From: Bacteroidia bacterium
GTDB taxonomy: Bacteria; Bacteroidota; Bacteroidia; Chitinophagales; UBA2359
Reading direction: 5' to 3'
Assembly: GCA_030427245.1 (NCBI GenBank)
Contig: JAUHXA010000041.1
Coordinates: forward strand, 1 to 62,378
DNA: 62,378 nucleotides
The translations under genes and the position numbers were made by a program. How positions within the stretch are numbered: the first letter of the stretch is position 1; each line of letters begins with the position of its first letter. The notes under the pieces were generated by a model. That model was not told the DNA's origin and did no database searches. It saw only the letters and a list, made by a program, of their open reading frames with translations. Of this stretch, positions 44,447 to 54,379 are shown in pieces.

Positions 44447-47059
44447 ATGAAACAAGATAATTTCACCATCAAAGCATTGGATGCACTGCAAGCGGCACAG
44501 CAAGCCGCCTTCAATGGCAGTCACCCCAATGTTGACACACCTCACATCCTCAAAGGAATATTGGAGGTGGATAAGGACGTAGTTCCTTTTTTGCTGAACA
44601 AAATGGAGGTAAACAAAAACATTTTGTTGGGCAAAGTAGAAGAAGCTTTGGGCAAATTACCGAAGGTAAGCGGAACAGAAAAACAATATACTTCCGATGC
44701 ATGGAGCAAAGCCCTCATGACCGCTAACAAATTGGCACAAGACTTTGGCGACCAATATATTTCATTGGAACATTTGTTTTGGGCATTGCTCAAAGTCGGA
44801 GATTCTACTTCAAAATTATTGAAGGAAGTGGGCATTAGAGAAAGTAACCTAAAAGCAGCTTTACACGAATTGCGTAGAGGCTCAAAAATCACCGACCAAC
44901 ACGCTGAAAGCAGCTACAATGCCCTAGAAAAGTATGGCAAAAACTTGAACCAAATGGCTCGTTCGGGCAAACTCGACCCTGTGATTGGACGGGATGAAGA
45001 GATTCGCAGAGTCATGCAAATTTTGGCGAGACGTACCAAAAACAACCCGATTTTGATTGGACATCCTGGGGTAGGTAAAACCGCTATTGCAGAAGGTATC
45101 GCCTATCGAATTGTGAATCAAGATGTTCCCGAAAATTTGAAGTCCAAAATCATTTATGCTTTGGACATGGGAGCATTGATGGCAGGAGCGAAATATCGAG
45201 GGGAATTTGAAGAAAGATTGAAGGCAGTAGTGAAGGAAGTAACCGAATCGGACGGAACGATTGTATTGTTCATTGATGAGATTCATACGCTCATTGGCGC
45301 AGGTGCAACAGAAGGCTCTATGGATGCAGCCAATATTTTGAAGCCAGCATTGGCGAGAGGTGAACTGAGAGCAGTTGGAGCAACAACTTTGGATGAATAC
45401 CAAAAGCATTTTGAAAAAGATAAAGCTTTGGTGCGAAGATTTCAGCCTGTTGTTATTGATGAGCCGACTTTGGAGGACAGCATTGCGATTCTTCGAGGAT
45501 TGAAGGAACGCTATGAGAATCACCACAAAGTGCGAATTCAAGACGATGCGATTATTTCAGCCGTTACGCTATCTGACCGCTACATTACCGAGCGACATTT
45601 GCCCGATAAGGCGATTGATTTGATTGACGAGGCGGCAGCTCGTTTGCGGATTGAGATTGACTCGATGCCCGAAGAACTGGACAAAAAGGAGCGTGAATTG
45701 ATGCAGTTGGAGATTGCAAGAGAGGCGATTAAGCGAGAAAGCAACGATGCTAAACTGGATTCTATCAATGAGCGCATTGCCAATGTAAGTGAAGAACGCA
45801 ACCGATTGAAGGCGAAATGGCAACAAGAGAAAGTCTTGATTGACAACATTCAAGCAAAGAAAAAAGACATTGAAGACTTCAAAATCCAAGCGCAGCAATT
45901 CGAGCGAATGGGAGATTATACCAAAGTAGCTGAAATTCGCTATGGTAAAATCCAAAACACAGAGAAGGAAATCAAAGCCTTGGAAGAGGAGTTGAACAAC
46001 TTAGGAGAGGGTAGAATGTTGCGAGAGGAAATTGATGCGGAAGCGATTGCAGCCGTTGTGTCGAAGTGGACAGGCGTTCCTGTCACTCGAATGATGGAAG
46101 GCGAGCGTGACAAATTGATTAAACTCGAAGGTCAATTGGCAAAGCGTGTGGTTGGTCAAGAAGAAGCGATTCAGTCTGTGGCAGAAGCGATTCGCAGAAG
46201 CCGAGCGGGTTTTCAAGATCCAAATCGTCCGATTGGTAGCTTCCTGTTTTTAGGGACTACGGGCGTGGGTAAAACCGAATTGTCGAAGGCTTTGGCGGAG
46301 TTTATGTTTGATGACGAACATTTGATGACCCGAATTGATATGTCGGAATTTCAGGAGCGTCATGCCGTTTCTCGTTTGATTGGTTCACCTCCAGGCTATG
46401 TGGGCTATGAGGAGGGCGGTCAATTGACCGAAGCCGTGCGCCGCAAACCTTATTCAGTGATTCTCTTGGATGAAATCGAAAAGGCGCATCCCGATGTCTT
46501 CAATATCTTACTGCAAGTCTTGGACGATGGGCGTTTGACCGACAACAAGGGCAGAACGGCTAACTTCAAAAATACGATTGTGATTATGACCTCCAATATT
46601 GGTTCGGACATCATCCAACGCAATTTTGACGACATCGAGCCTGAGCAAGTGAGTGGCATAGTTGCTGCAACAAAAGCCGAAGTAATGCAACGTTTGAAGC
46701 AAACGGTTCGCCCCGAGTTTTTGAACCGAATTGACGATATTTTGATGTTCCATCCTCTGATGATGCCTCAAATCCGCAACATTGTCCAACTGCAATTGAA
46801 AAAGGTAACAACTTTGGCAGCTAAAAATGGTTTGCAGATTGAGTTTACGGATGAAGCAATTGATTGGATTGCGAAAGAAGGATATGAACCGCAGTTTGGC
46901 GCACGTCCGATTAAGCGGGTGATTCAAAAGTATGTGGTGAATGAATTGAGTATGAGAGTTCTGAAAGGCGATGTGAACAAGGATGGGAAGGTATTGATTG
47001 ATGCTTTTGAAGGAGAAGGACTGGTGTTTCGGAATGTGACGGATTCGGTTTTGGTTTAA
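44447..47059 (+). CDS. clpB: ATP-dependent disaggregase chaperone ClpB
   Basis: 870 residues. N-terminal Clp repeat domain (1-145), NBD1 with Walker [10 protein letters not shown] near 205 and Walker [16 protein letters not shown], a coiled-coil middle domain (about 405-520, [22 protein letters not shown]), NBD2 with GTTGVGKTE near 605 and [14 protein letters not shown], and a C-terminal D2-small domain. All ATPase motifs are intact, and the middle domain marks it as ClpB rather than ClpA or ClpC. It threads aggregated proteins through its hexamer, with DnaK. Followed by the 3' hairpin repeat and a bidirectional terminator. Confidence 0.97.
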   Translation: MKQDNFTIKALDALQAAQQAAFNGSHPNVDTPHILKGILEVDKDVVPFLLNKMEVNKNILLGKVEEALGKLPKVSGTEKQYTSDAWSKALMTANKLAQDFGDQYISLEHLFWALLKVGDSTSKLLKEVGIRESNLKAALHELRRGSKITDQHAESSYNALEKYGKNLNQMARSGKLDPVIGRDEEIRRVMQILARRTKNNPILIGHPGVGKTAIAEGIAYRIVNQDVPENLKSKIIYALDMGALMAGAKYRGEFEERLKAVVKEVTESDGTIVLFIDEIHTLIGAGATEGSMDAANILKPALARGELRAVGATTLDEYQKHFEKDKALVRRFQPVVIDEPTLEDSIAILRGLKERYENHHKVRIQDDAIISAVTLSDRYITERHLPDKAIDLIDEAAARLRIEIDSMPEELDKKERELMQLEIAREAIKRESNDAKLDSINERIANVSEERNRLKAKWQQEKVLIDNIQAKKKDIEDFKIQAQQFERMGDYTKVAEIRYGKIQNTEKEIKALEEELNNLGEGRMLREEIDAEAIAAVVSKWTGVPVTRMMEGERDKLIKLEGQLAKRVVGQEEAIQSVAEAIRRSRAGFQDPNRPIGSFLFLGTTGVGKTELSKALAEFMFDDEHLMTRIDMSEFQERHAVSRLIGSPPGYVGYEEGGQLTEAVRRKPYSVILLDEIEKAHPDVFNILLQVLDDGRLTDNKGRTANFKNTIVIMTSNIGSDIIQRNFDDIEPEQVSGIVAATKAEVMQRLKQTVRPEFLNRIDDILMFHPLMMPQIRNIVQLQLKKVTTLAAKNGLQIEFTDEAIDWIAKEGYEPQFGARPIKRVIQKYVVNELSMRVLKGDVNKDGKVLIDAFEGEGLVFRNVTDSVLV

Positions 47060-47136
47060 ATATGGAGGCACTGAGACACAAAGGTTTTCATTGGAGTGGA
47101 AACTTTACCAACGGTTGAAAACCTTGGCAACAGTTG
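47060..47136 (+). repeat. 3'-end hairpin repeat, copy 2
   Basis: Same arrangement as 5718-5785: GGAGGCACTGAGACACAAAGG-TTTTC then hairpin TTACCAA-C-GGTT-GAA-AACC-TTGGCAA at 47105-47130. Starts right after the clpB stop. Confidence 0.6.
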
Positions 47137-47290
47137 CACAATATAGAGTTTGAACACGAAGAATTTTTAGGGTTGATAAATAGGTTACTCCCTTCATTGC
47201 AGATAGCGGTGTAGGGAGTTTTTTTCTTTGGAGTCGTGAACTCAGCATTAAAAAATAACTGCGATGGTGTATTCTTTCCTTTTTGAAGTA

Positions 47291-47339
47291 AAAACAAAAA
47301 CGGCTTTCTCAAAAATATTGAGAAAGCCGTTTTTGTTTT
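47291..47339. terminator. Bidirectional intrinsic terminator
   Basis: 22-bp perfect arms 47291-47312 and 47318-47339 (core ACGGCTTTCTCAA) with loop AAATA, between convergent clpB and porV. Confidence 0.92.
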
Positions 47340-47385
47340 AAAATAGATTCTGTTTCACAGAACAACATTTAATCTTCATTCACAA

Positions 47386-48567
47386 TTATCCTTCTTCTCC
47401 AAAATCAAAGTTCAATTGGAAACGAAGTGTATTGTCCAACGGGCTTGGCTGACTTGAAGCAGGAATGATGTAAGAAAAGTTCAAACCAAAAACGCTGTAC
47501 TTCAAACCAATACCTGCGGTGATATACTTACGGTTACCTTTGAGTTTGTGCTCATTGAAGTGACCTAAGCGTACTGCAAAACGCTTGTTGTACCAGTATT
47601 CAGCACCAATTGAATACATCAATTCTTGTATTTCTTCGCTGAATCCATTGGGAGCATCTCCAAACGAACCAAACATACCACTCAACAAAGATTTTTCACG
47701 GTGTGCTTGTGTTTGGTCTTCTGGATCAGGAGTAGGAACCATCAGTTTGTTGATGTCAAAAGTAAACATCAAACTGTTGTATTCATCCATTTCCATGTCA
47801 ATCGCTGTACCAATTCCCAAGTTGATAGGAATGAAATCTTTGGTTTGGTCTTCGGTATACGATACCTTGTTACCGATGTTGGTAATCGCTGCCCCCCATG
47901 AGAAAGTGGCTTCATTCCCTAAGAAAGTCGCCTCAGGATTTTGGTAATAAACCGAAATATCTGCTGCCACTACATTTGCCGCTTTCACGATGTTGCCGCT
48001 GCTGACTTCTTGACCTCTTGCCAAGTCCGAACGACCATACTTCAAGGTAATACCTGCCGACATTCTATCAGAAAGTTTGCGAGCATAGCCTATGTCCAAT
48101 GCAAGTTCATTAGGACTATAATTTCCTGCGTCTGCTCCTACAATATCGGTAAATTGGATATTTCCTAAAGAGAAATATCGAAGCGATACCCCAATAGATT
48201 GCAATTCGTCAATACGTTTGTAGCCAGACAAATAAGCCAAGAAAATATCATCAACCAATCGAGTGAGCCAAGGCGTGTAAGTAAGCCCCAAACTCATATC
48301 TTCTTCTACGAAAGCGAGTTTGGAAACATTGTGGTACAATGCCCCTGCGTCTGGTGAGGTAGCAATACCTGCCTCGCCCAAACCACCTGTCCGACCATCT
48401 GGATTGATTCTCAAAAAAGGAATAGCCGTAGCTACTGTATTGATTGTTTCATCTTGCCCATTGATAGGAGGGGGATTGCTAGTACCTTGTGCCTGTATCA
48501 TATTGGAGTGAGTCACCATGCACAAAGCCACGATAATAATAGATAAAATAGAAAAATTAAGCTTCAT
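47386..48567 (-). CDS. porV: Type IX secretion outer-membrane protein PorV
   Basis: 393 residues. Signal peptide MKLNFSILSIIIVALCMVTH...IQAQG (about 1-27). The mature part is a beta-barrel of the FadL-like PorV family: FLRINPDGRTGGLGEAGIATSPDAGALYHNVSKLAF, SLGLTYTPWLTRL, GYKRIDELQSIGVSLRYFSLG, and a C-terminal beta signal ending LRFQLNFDFGE. PorV shuttles cargo from the Sov translocon to the PorU sortase on the outer membrane. It lies downstream of porU on the same strand with a 595-bp gap, so both may also have their own promoters. Confidence 0.9.
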   Translation of the reverse strand: MKLNFSILSIIIVALCMVTHSNMIQAQGTSNPPPINGQDETINTVATAIPFLRINPDGRTGGLGEAGIATSPDAGALYHNVSKLAFVEEDMSLGLTYTPWLTRLVDDIFLAYLSGYKRIDELQSIGVSLRYFSLGNIQFTDIVGADAGNYSPNELALDIGYARKLSDRMSAGITLKYGRSDLARGQEVSSGNIVKAANVVAADISVYYQNPEATFLGNEATFSWGAAITNIGNKVSYTEDQTKDFIPINLGIGTAIDMEMDEYNSLMFTFDINKLMVPTPDPEDQTQAHREKSLLSGMFGSFGDAPNGFSEEIQELMYSIGAEYWYNKRFAVRLGHFNEHKLKGNRKYITAGIGLKYSVFGLNFSYIIPASSQPSPLDNTLRFQLNFDFGEEG

Positions 48568-49000
48568 AATACCTTAATATAATTTAAACTAAAGAGTTGG
48601 TTACTAAAATCATTGTTTGTTCAGAATAATAACTGCTATGCCTTGTTTTTATTGTCGTAGAATGGGGTAGAATTAGGAGAATATTAACAATTTATAAACC
48701 TTTTTTTATTTGGTTGTAGGGAGTATTCAGGGTGAAATTCAAATCGGTTTGAAGGGCAAAAATACGCTTTTTTTAGAATTAATTTTATTTGCTTCAAATG
48801 CTCTTTTTATACTGCGATAACTGTACCAAAAGAGGATTTTGGAGGGAGAGCTTGAATAGATTGAAATCATTACTCCTATATTCAATTGTCGCTAAACTTT
48901 GGAAGTATTGGCGAATTTTCATTTGGAAAGTGGAAATTTTCTGATTTTGGTTGCATCTAATGAATAATAGTTGACGCTAGACACATCTGCAAAACGAGCT
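48568..49000. other. Intergenic DNA upstream of porV
   Basis: Part of the 595-bp porU-porV gap. AT-rich; I see no gene or clear promoter box. Confidence 0.5.
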
Positions 49001-49033
49001 CCTTGATTGAAGGAAAATGGACTTCAATCAAGG
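49001..49033. terminator. Hairpin terminator after porU
   Basis: Arms CCTTGATTGAAG and CTTCAATCAAGG around a 9-base loop, with T-rich sequence on both sides (GGTTTCGTTTTT on the plus strand, CTCGTTTT on the minus). Suggests that porU and porV are not a simple read-through operon. Confidence 0.7.
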
Positions 49034-49162
49034 GGTTTCGTTTTTGATAAGCCTTGAACAAGAAGAAATAATGGAAAGGAAACTTACTTGATTTAGCACT
49101 GTTTTGGTTTGGCTTTCACACCATACGAGCTTCCTTTTGATTAAACCTTCCTGTTCGAGACT

Positions 49163-52100
49163 CTATTTCAATATCACCAACTGCTCGTGTTTCCTCACAG
49201 TCGTACTATTAGAATCCGTTACTTTCACCTCATAAAAATACATTCCTGCACCCAAAGCCATGCCTTCACTGTCCGTTCCATCCCATTCTACTTTGGTGCG
49301 GAATCCCGTGGCATCAATCGTTTGTCCCAAACTTCTGACCAAACTACCTGCGGTGGTATAAATGTTGATTTCCACTTGAAGCTCCTCCCCTGCCCGATTG
49401 TGTTCAAACGAAAAAGCTGTTTGGTCAATCACAGGATTTGGAAAATTCAAAACAGCATCCAAAGCCAATTCTGCCGATTCTGCCACCCAAAACTCAGTAA
49501 ACCCCTTGCCCGAATTGTTGTAAACATCCCAAGCCTTCACTTCAATTTGGTGCAAACCTGGTGCTAAGTTAGACAAAGGATACTCAATAAATCCTTCTTG
49601 ATAAGAATCCAAAGTCGCATTGTAGTGTTCGTTCAGCACCAAAGTATTGGCCGTCTCTTCGTCCATCAAGCCTGTGATATCGTGACCAATGCCCGTACTG
49701 ACCGTATTGATACCGCTTTCATCCTTCAATTTGACATACAATATAGGATTTGGACTCGTCATTCCGCCCGAAACAAAACTTTCATCGTTCATAAACACGT
49801 GCACCTCTGGCCCTTCATTGTCTTGTATGATTCCATCATCGTCAATTCCTCCAATCACAATATCATCGTTGAAGCCATTCGCATCAATCGTTCCATCTTC
49901 GGCATAATAGCTGATTCTACCATTCCCAAACTGATAGGAAATATCTTTGGGCATCACAAACGAAAAGGTAAATTTGCCATTCACCGCACTTGCCCTACCC
50001 TTAAAAATTACACTTTTGCGAAGGTTAAAATCTGCTACATAGCTTTTTTCATCTTGTCCAAGTGTTTTCAAGTGCAGGGTTTTGTCGTAAATCGTTGGAT
50101 AGACCACACCATTGAAGTTTTCCAAAACCTCACCGCTTCTGCCGACTACTTCGCCTGTCACCGTCACTTTGGTCAAGGCTTTCAAAGTATCAGCAGTTTC
50201 ACTTACTTCCTGTGTAGAAATTGAAGTCGTAGTGACATCGTAATAAGGATATGCCAATCGAAGCGAAGGATCGCCCAAAAGCCCAAACTTACGGTTGTTT
50301 TTCCCCGTACTTGCCGCATCGTTTTTCGCCAAGCGAGCGATTTCGCCAATGCGAGGAATTTCGCCATTGATGGGATTGAACAAAGCCCTCAAAAAATCTT
50401 CATTGAGTTGTTGGTTGGAATGAGCCAACACAATTCGGGTAGTCGTCATAATTGCAATCGAACCTCCTTTGGAAGACAAGACTGTTTCCTCTCCTGCCGA
50501 TACACGAGAAGGATCATCAAAGCGACTGAAGCTGCAAGTTGCGGTGATGAAGAAAGGCATTTTGTCCAAATTATTCCAATTGTTGATGTCGTTCAATCCC
50601 AAAATGCGTTCATGCGCCCAACTTTCCTCGCTACCATGCCCTACATAATTCATAATCAACGACCCATTGAAAACTCGGGTATTGATAGCTGTATTCGCAC
50701 CGGGATAACGCCCACCTCCAGGCGTTACCACTTGTTCAAAAGCATCCAAGTAAATTTTGTCAATTAAGTATTCAGGGAATTGAGTCTCCAACAATTCTGT
50801 GTGACTTTCAGCATCCTTGAAGTGTCGGTTGCTGTCCTCATCATCTGCTACGAAAGTCAACACATTTCGCCATTCACCCAAAGATTGATTGCTCGCATAA
50901 TGTATCAATTTGTCGACCACTGCTTTTGCATCCTTTTCATTTGATATAGGCAATCTACCCACTCCTATGTCGAGTCGGTGGTCAATGCTGTTGATGTTGC
51001 TGCCTTCATTGTCGTCTAAGAAAGCAAAATAATCATCACTGCAATAAGTACTCAAAGATTGAATCGAAGTCGGCGTTTCGTAAGTCGGCACAAAATTGTG
51101 ATCTTCTCCTCCCAAAATCTTTTTGTAGTCAAAAGAAGCATCTCCAAACAACAACAAGTACTTAACCATATCGCTGCCATCTTTTGCCCTATCGTAGTAC
51201 ATTTTCATATAGTCTCGAATGGCAGTAATGTCAGGCGTTCCAGATGAAAATTCGTTGTAAACTTCTTCAATCAACACTACTTTCACATCCAAGCCATCGT
51301 TGGTCAAACGAAATTCTGCCAATCTATTTGCTTCTTCAATGAAATTGGGATGTGTAATCAAAATCATATCGGGAACTTCCACTGTATGCAGATTTTGACG
51401 GGCAACTTTTCCGACTGCTCTCGAAGGAGTGAAAAACTGCGAGCCATCAAACACCACATATTCCCGAAGTTCTTCGGCATTGTTCACAAAACTGCGGTTA
51501 CTACCCGAACCCGTCAAATTTATTTTTTTAACTGCACCTATATCCGTTACCTCCCAAACTTGTACACCACTGCTCAATCCACTTAGATTGAATTTGGCAA
51601 TACCATTGAAAGAAACCGATTGAGCATCCCTAAAGTCCATTTGTCCCCCACTGAAAACGAGTTTTCTACGAACATTCAATGCAATATAATCCAACCATCC
51701 TGTTGCGTCAATATCGTTGCGGCTGTATTGTGCGCTGATGGTAATGACATCGCTTGTTGCATCAAATTCTTTATTCAAAGTTGAAGCACGAGCATAATCG
51801 TCGGTTTGCTCGCCTCGCACTTTGGTCATGCTATGTGTATAAAGGGGTTGACTGTTGGCAAAAATATTGAAGGTATTGGTCGTCAATGAAGAACGGGAAG
51901 CCATTCGGGTTTCGACGTAGACAGGACTACTGAGGTCAAGATCTTGGAATTGGTCAAAAACAAAATTGGTTGGCGTGGAGCTTTTAAATACCTCACCATA
52001 CCAAATGCGTCCACTCAAATTGAGGTGCTGTTCTTCTTCTTCGTGAAAAGCAAAATCGTCAAAAGTATTCACTTCAATGGTAGGTGTTCCTGCACTTTCT

Positions 52101-52999
52101 TGCACTGCAATCCGCTTTCCTGCGCCCAAATCAAAATTTAAGAAATAACTTGTAAATTCGGTATAGGGATGAAGGGTGTGTTTGAAGCGTTCAGTATTCG
52201 TATTGTAAGACCATGTGTGTGGGCCTTCGGCGTAGAACAAAATATAATCTTGGTCATCCAATTGACCATTGTTGTTGTTATCAACCACTTCAATGGAATT
52301 TTCGAGCAAGTCGTCCACCCGTTCGGCTCCTGCCAATTCGGGCAACATTCCACCTCCATTCCCATACAGGCGAATATTAGCTGTAGAAATGTTTCCTTCA
52401 AACCCTAGCTCTCGGATAAAATTCAAACCTATTTTGTGAATACCCGTATTTGTCACTTCAAACTTGTAGAAATCACCTTGATTCAAAACCGAATTATCCG
52501 TATAAGTTCGTGCTTTTTGCAGAGAATTTTGGGCTGCAATAGGAGTATATTGAAGGAGAATGTCTGCGCTGACCAATTTTTCGTATTGACCTGTCCATTT
52601 ATTTTGACGAATAGGAATAAACAGGACGACTGCTTCAACCTTTTTTCTATCATGAGCGATATAGGTTTCCACTGCAATTTCTGTAGAAATATGCTCGTTG
52701 ATGTTCAGCACTTTGGGCAGCGAAATAGGCTCAAAAACAGCATTGCTCAAAACCGCCTCCACTTTCCCATTTTGAGCTATCGGAAAACTTGTAGTGAAAA
52801 TCGGAAAATTGTGGTCTTCTAATTGAAAAGCTGCTCCTTTAAATTCAGCAACCTTTACATAATCTGATTCTAAAACCGTACTTTCGGCATTGTTTGATTC
52901 ACTCCATTGAAGCTCTATGGACTTTTGAAGGGTATTTTGTGCGTACAAACTGACAACAGATAGTAAAGTGAATAGTAAGAGTGATGTTTTTTTATACAT
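49163..52999 (-). CDS. porU: Type IX secretion system sortase PorU
   Basis: 1278 residues. Signal peptide MYKKTSLLLFTLLSVVSLYAQ. Large N-terminal beta region, then a gingipain-like (C25) peptidase fold: DMILITHPNFIEEANRLAEFRLTNDG, YLLLFGDASFDYK, the catalytic His788 in NYVGHGSEESW and Cys822 in FFITATCSFSRFDDP. It ends with a beta-sandwich domain (LNFPNPVIDQTAFSFEH...GAGMYFYEVKVTDSNSTTVRKHEQLVIL). PorU removes the C-terminal sorting domain of T9SS cargo and links cargo to anionic LPS at the outer membrane. The length and catalytic pair fit PorU well. Confidence 0.93.
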   Translation of the reverse strand: MYKKTSLLLFTLLSVVSLYAQNTLQKSIELQWSESNNAESTVLESDYVKVAEFKGAAFQLEDHNFPIFTTSFPIAQNGKVEAVLSNAVFEPISLPKVLNINEHISTEIAVETYIAHDRKKVEAVVLFIPIRQNKWTGQYEKLVSADILLQYTPIAAQNSLQKARTYTDNSVLNQGDFYKFEVTNTGIHKIGLNFIRELGFEGNISTANIRLYGNGGGMLPELAGAERVDDLLENSIEVVDNNNNGQLDDQDYILFYAEGPHTWSYNTNTERFKHTLHPYTEFTSYFLNFDLGAGKRIAVQESAGTPTIEVNTFDDFAFHEEEEQHLNLSGRIWYGEVFKSSTPTNFVFDQFQDLDLSSPVYVETRMASRSSLTTNTFNIFANSQPLYTHSMTKVRGEQTDDYARASTLNKEFDATSDVITISAQYSRNDIDATGWLDYIALNVRRKLVFSGGQMDFRDAQSVSFNGIAKFNLSGLSSGVQVWEVTDIGAVKKINLTGSGSNRSFVNNAEELREYVVFDGSQFFTPSRAVGKVARQNLHTVEVPDMILITHPNFIEEANRLAEFRLTNDGLDVKVVLIEEVYNEFSSGTPDITAIRDYMKMYYDRAKDGSDMVKYLLLFGDASFDYKKILGGEDHNFVPTYETPTSIQSLSTYCSDDYFAFLDDNEGSNINSIDHRLDIGVGRLPISNEKDAKAVVDKLIHYASNQSLGEWRNVLTFVADDEDSNRHFKDAESHTELLETQFPEYLIDKIYLDAFEQVVTPGGGRYPGANTAINTRVFNGSLIMNYVGHGSEESWAHERILGLNDINNWNNLDKMPFFITATCSFSRFDDPSRVSAGEETVLSSKGGSIAIMTTTRIVLAHSNQQLNEDFLRALFNPINGEIPRIGEIARLAKNDAASTGKNNRKFGLLGDPSLRLAYPYYDVTTTSISTQEVSETADTLKALTKVTVTGEVVGRSGEVLENFNGVVYPTIYDKTLHLKTLGQDEKSYVADFNLRKSVIFKGRASAVNGKFTFSFVMPKDISYQFGNGRISYYAEDGTIDANGFNDDIVIGGIDDDGIIQDNEGPEVHVFMNDESFVSGGMTSPNPILYVKLKDESGINTVSTGIGHDITGLMDEETANTLVLNEHYNATLDSYQEGFIEYPLSNLAPGLHQIEVKAWDVYNNSGKGFTEFWVAESAELALDAVLNFPNPVIDQTAFSFEHNRAGEELQVEINIYTTAGSLVRSLGQTIDATGFRTKVEWDGTDSEGMALGAGMYFYEVKVTDSNSTTVRKHEQLVILK

Positions 53000-53162
53000 A
53001 ATATATTACTTTTGCGAGCCACAAAATTTGAAAACCGAAATTGAAATTGGCAATGAAAAGACGTATTTATCGTTTCTTATGTTCAAAGCAATAACGTTTC
53101 TTTCTTCTAAAACGTTGGTTTATGCCAAAAGTAATTGAAAGACACAGTAATTTTTGTTTGGA

Positions 53163-54275
53163 ATGAGACAGAAGAGCTATTTGATAGAAAAACAGCATAA
53201 TAAATTGAAGTTGAACACAACACTGAATAAGATAAAAAGGGTTTTTAGGTTGCTTTTGGGTATTGAATTGAAAATACTCAAAAGAGGTTATTGGATTGTA
53301 TTATTGAGCCTAATAGGAATCAATGCACAAGCACAAGACGCTGAATTCAGTCAGTTTTATGCTGCTCCTGCTTATCTCAATCCTTCTATGATTGGTTTTA
53401 CCAACGAAGCAAGAGTGGGTTTAAACTATCGGCTACAAATGCCCGACTTTGGAGATGCTTTCGTGACTTTGGCGCTTGCTTATGACCAACATTTTGAACA
53501 ACAAAACAGCAGTATTGGCTTGTTACTGACAGGCGACCGAGCTGGTCAAGGACTCTTCAATACGTATGGGGCAAGTGCATTGTATGCTTATCAAATGCAG
53601 CTAACGAGTCAAATGACCCTCAAAGCAGGCGTTTCTGTAGGAGTTTTTCACCAATCTATTAGTTGGGGCGACTTGATTTTTGGAGACATGATCAATCCTT
53701 CAACAGGAGCAGCCATCATTCCGACATTGGAAAATCCACCTGCTCGCACGAGCCTCACTAAATTAGATTTTGGCTTGGGCATGACCACATTCACAGAAAA
53801 TTTTATTTTTGGAATCTCTGCCAAACACATTACCCAGCCCGAAACTTCTTTTACAGATTCGGATGATTTGGACAATAAGTTAGCTGTCAGAGTTGCCATC
53901 AATGCAGGATATGTATTGTACTTAGAACCCAAGTCATTGGGCAAAAACCCATTGTATATCAGTCCCAATGTTTTGTTGGTACAGCAGGCCAAGTTCAATC
54001 AACTGAATGTAGGAGCGTATATGGGTAGAGGGGCAATTTTTGGAGGACTTTCTTATAGGCATACTATATCCAATGCAGATGCGTTAATAATGTTGTTGGG
54101 ACTCAAAACAGGCATCTTCAAGATAGGTTACAGCCATGATTTCAACATTTCTAATCTTGGAATACCTGCCAATGCTCATGAGATTTCGATTGTTTTTGAT
54201 TTTGGCAAAACAGGAGATGCAGATAGGCAAAACAGACTGCGAAAAGCAGCAGAATGTCCCGAAATGTTGAAGTAA
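53163..54275 (+). CDS. PorP/SprF-family type IX secretion outer-membrane protein
   Basis: 370 residues. The ATG at 53163 is chosen; a TTG 9 bases earlier is weaker, and the signal sequence GYWIVLLSLIGINAQAQ only appears at about residue 40, so an internal TTG at 53268 is another candidate. The mature part is the PorP/SprF pattern DAEFSQFYAAPAYLNPSMIGFTNEARVGLNYR, GLLLTGDRAGQGLFNTYGASALYAY and a C-terminal ISIVFDFGK strand. Family members bind T9SS/CHU_C cargo such as SprB in the outer membrane. It may serve the giant adhesin, though that is inference. gldJ follows 104 bp downstream. Confidence 0.88.
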   Translation: MRQKSYLIEKQHNKLKLNTTLNKIKRVFRLLLGIELKILKRGYWIVLLSLIGINAQAQDAEFSQFYAAPAYLNPSMIGFTNEARVGLNYRLQMPDFGDAFVTLALAYDQHFEQQNSSIGLLLTGDRAGQGLFNTYGASALYAYQMQLTSQMTLKAGVSVGVFHQSISWGDLIFGDMINPSTGAAIIPTLENPPARTSLTKLDFGLGMTTFTENFIFGISAKHITQPETSFTDSDDLDNKLAVRVAINAGYVLYLEPKSLGKNPLYISPNVLLVQQAKFNQLNVGAYMGRGAIFGGLSYRHTISNADALIMLLGLKTGIFKIGYSHDFNISNLGIPANAHEISIVFDFGKTGDADRQNRLRKAAECPEMLK

Positions 54276-54379
54276 AAGAAAAGGGAGTATTAAAAATTGT
54301 GTTATTTTTGCTCGCCTTTAATGGATAAAATACAATTAAAAAATATTATCAATCATCATTTTAAAAAATTGGTATAAGG

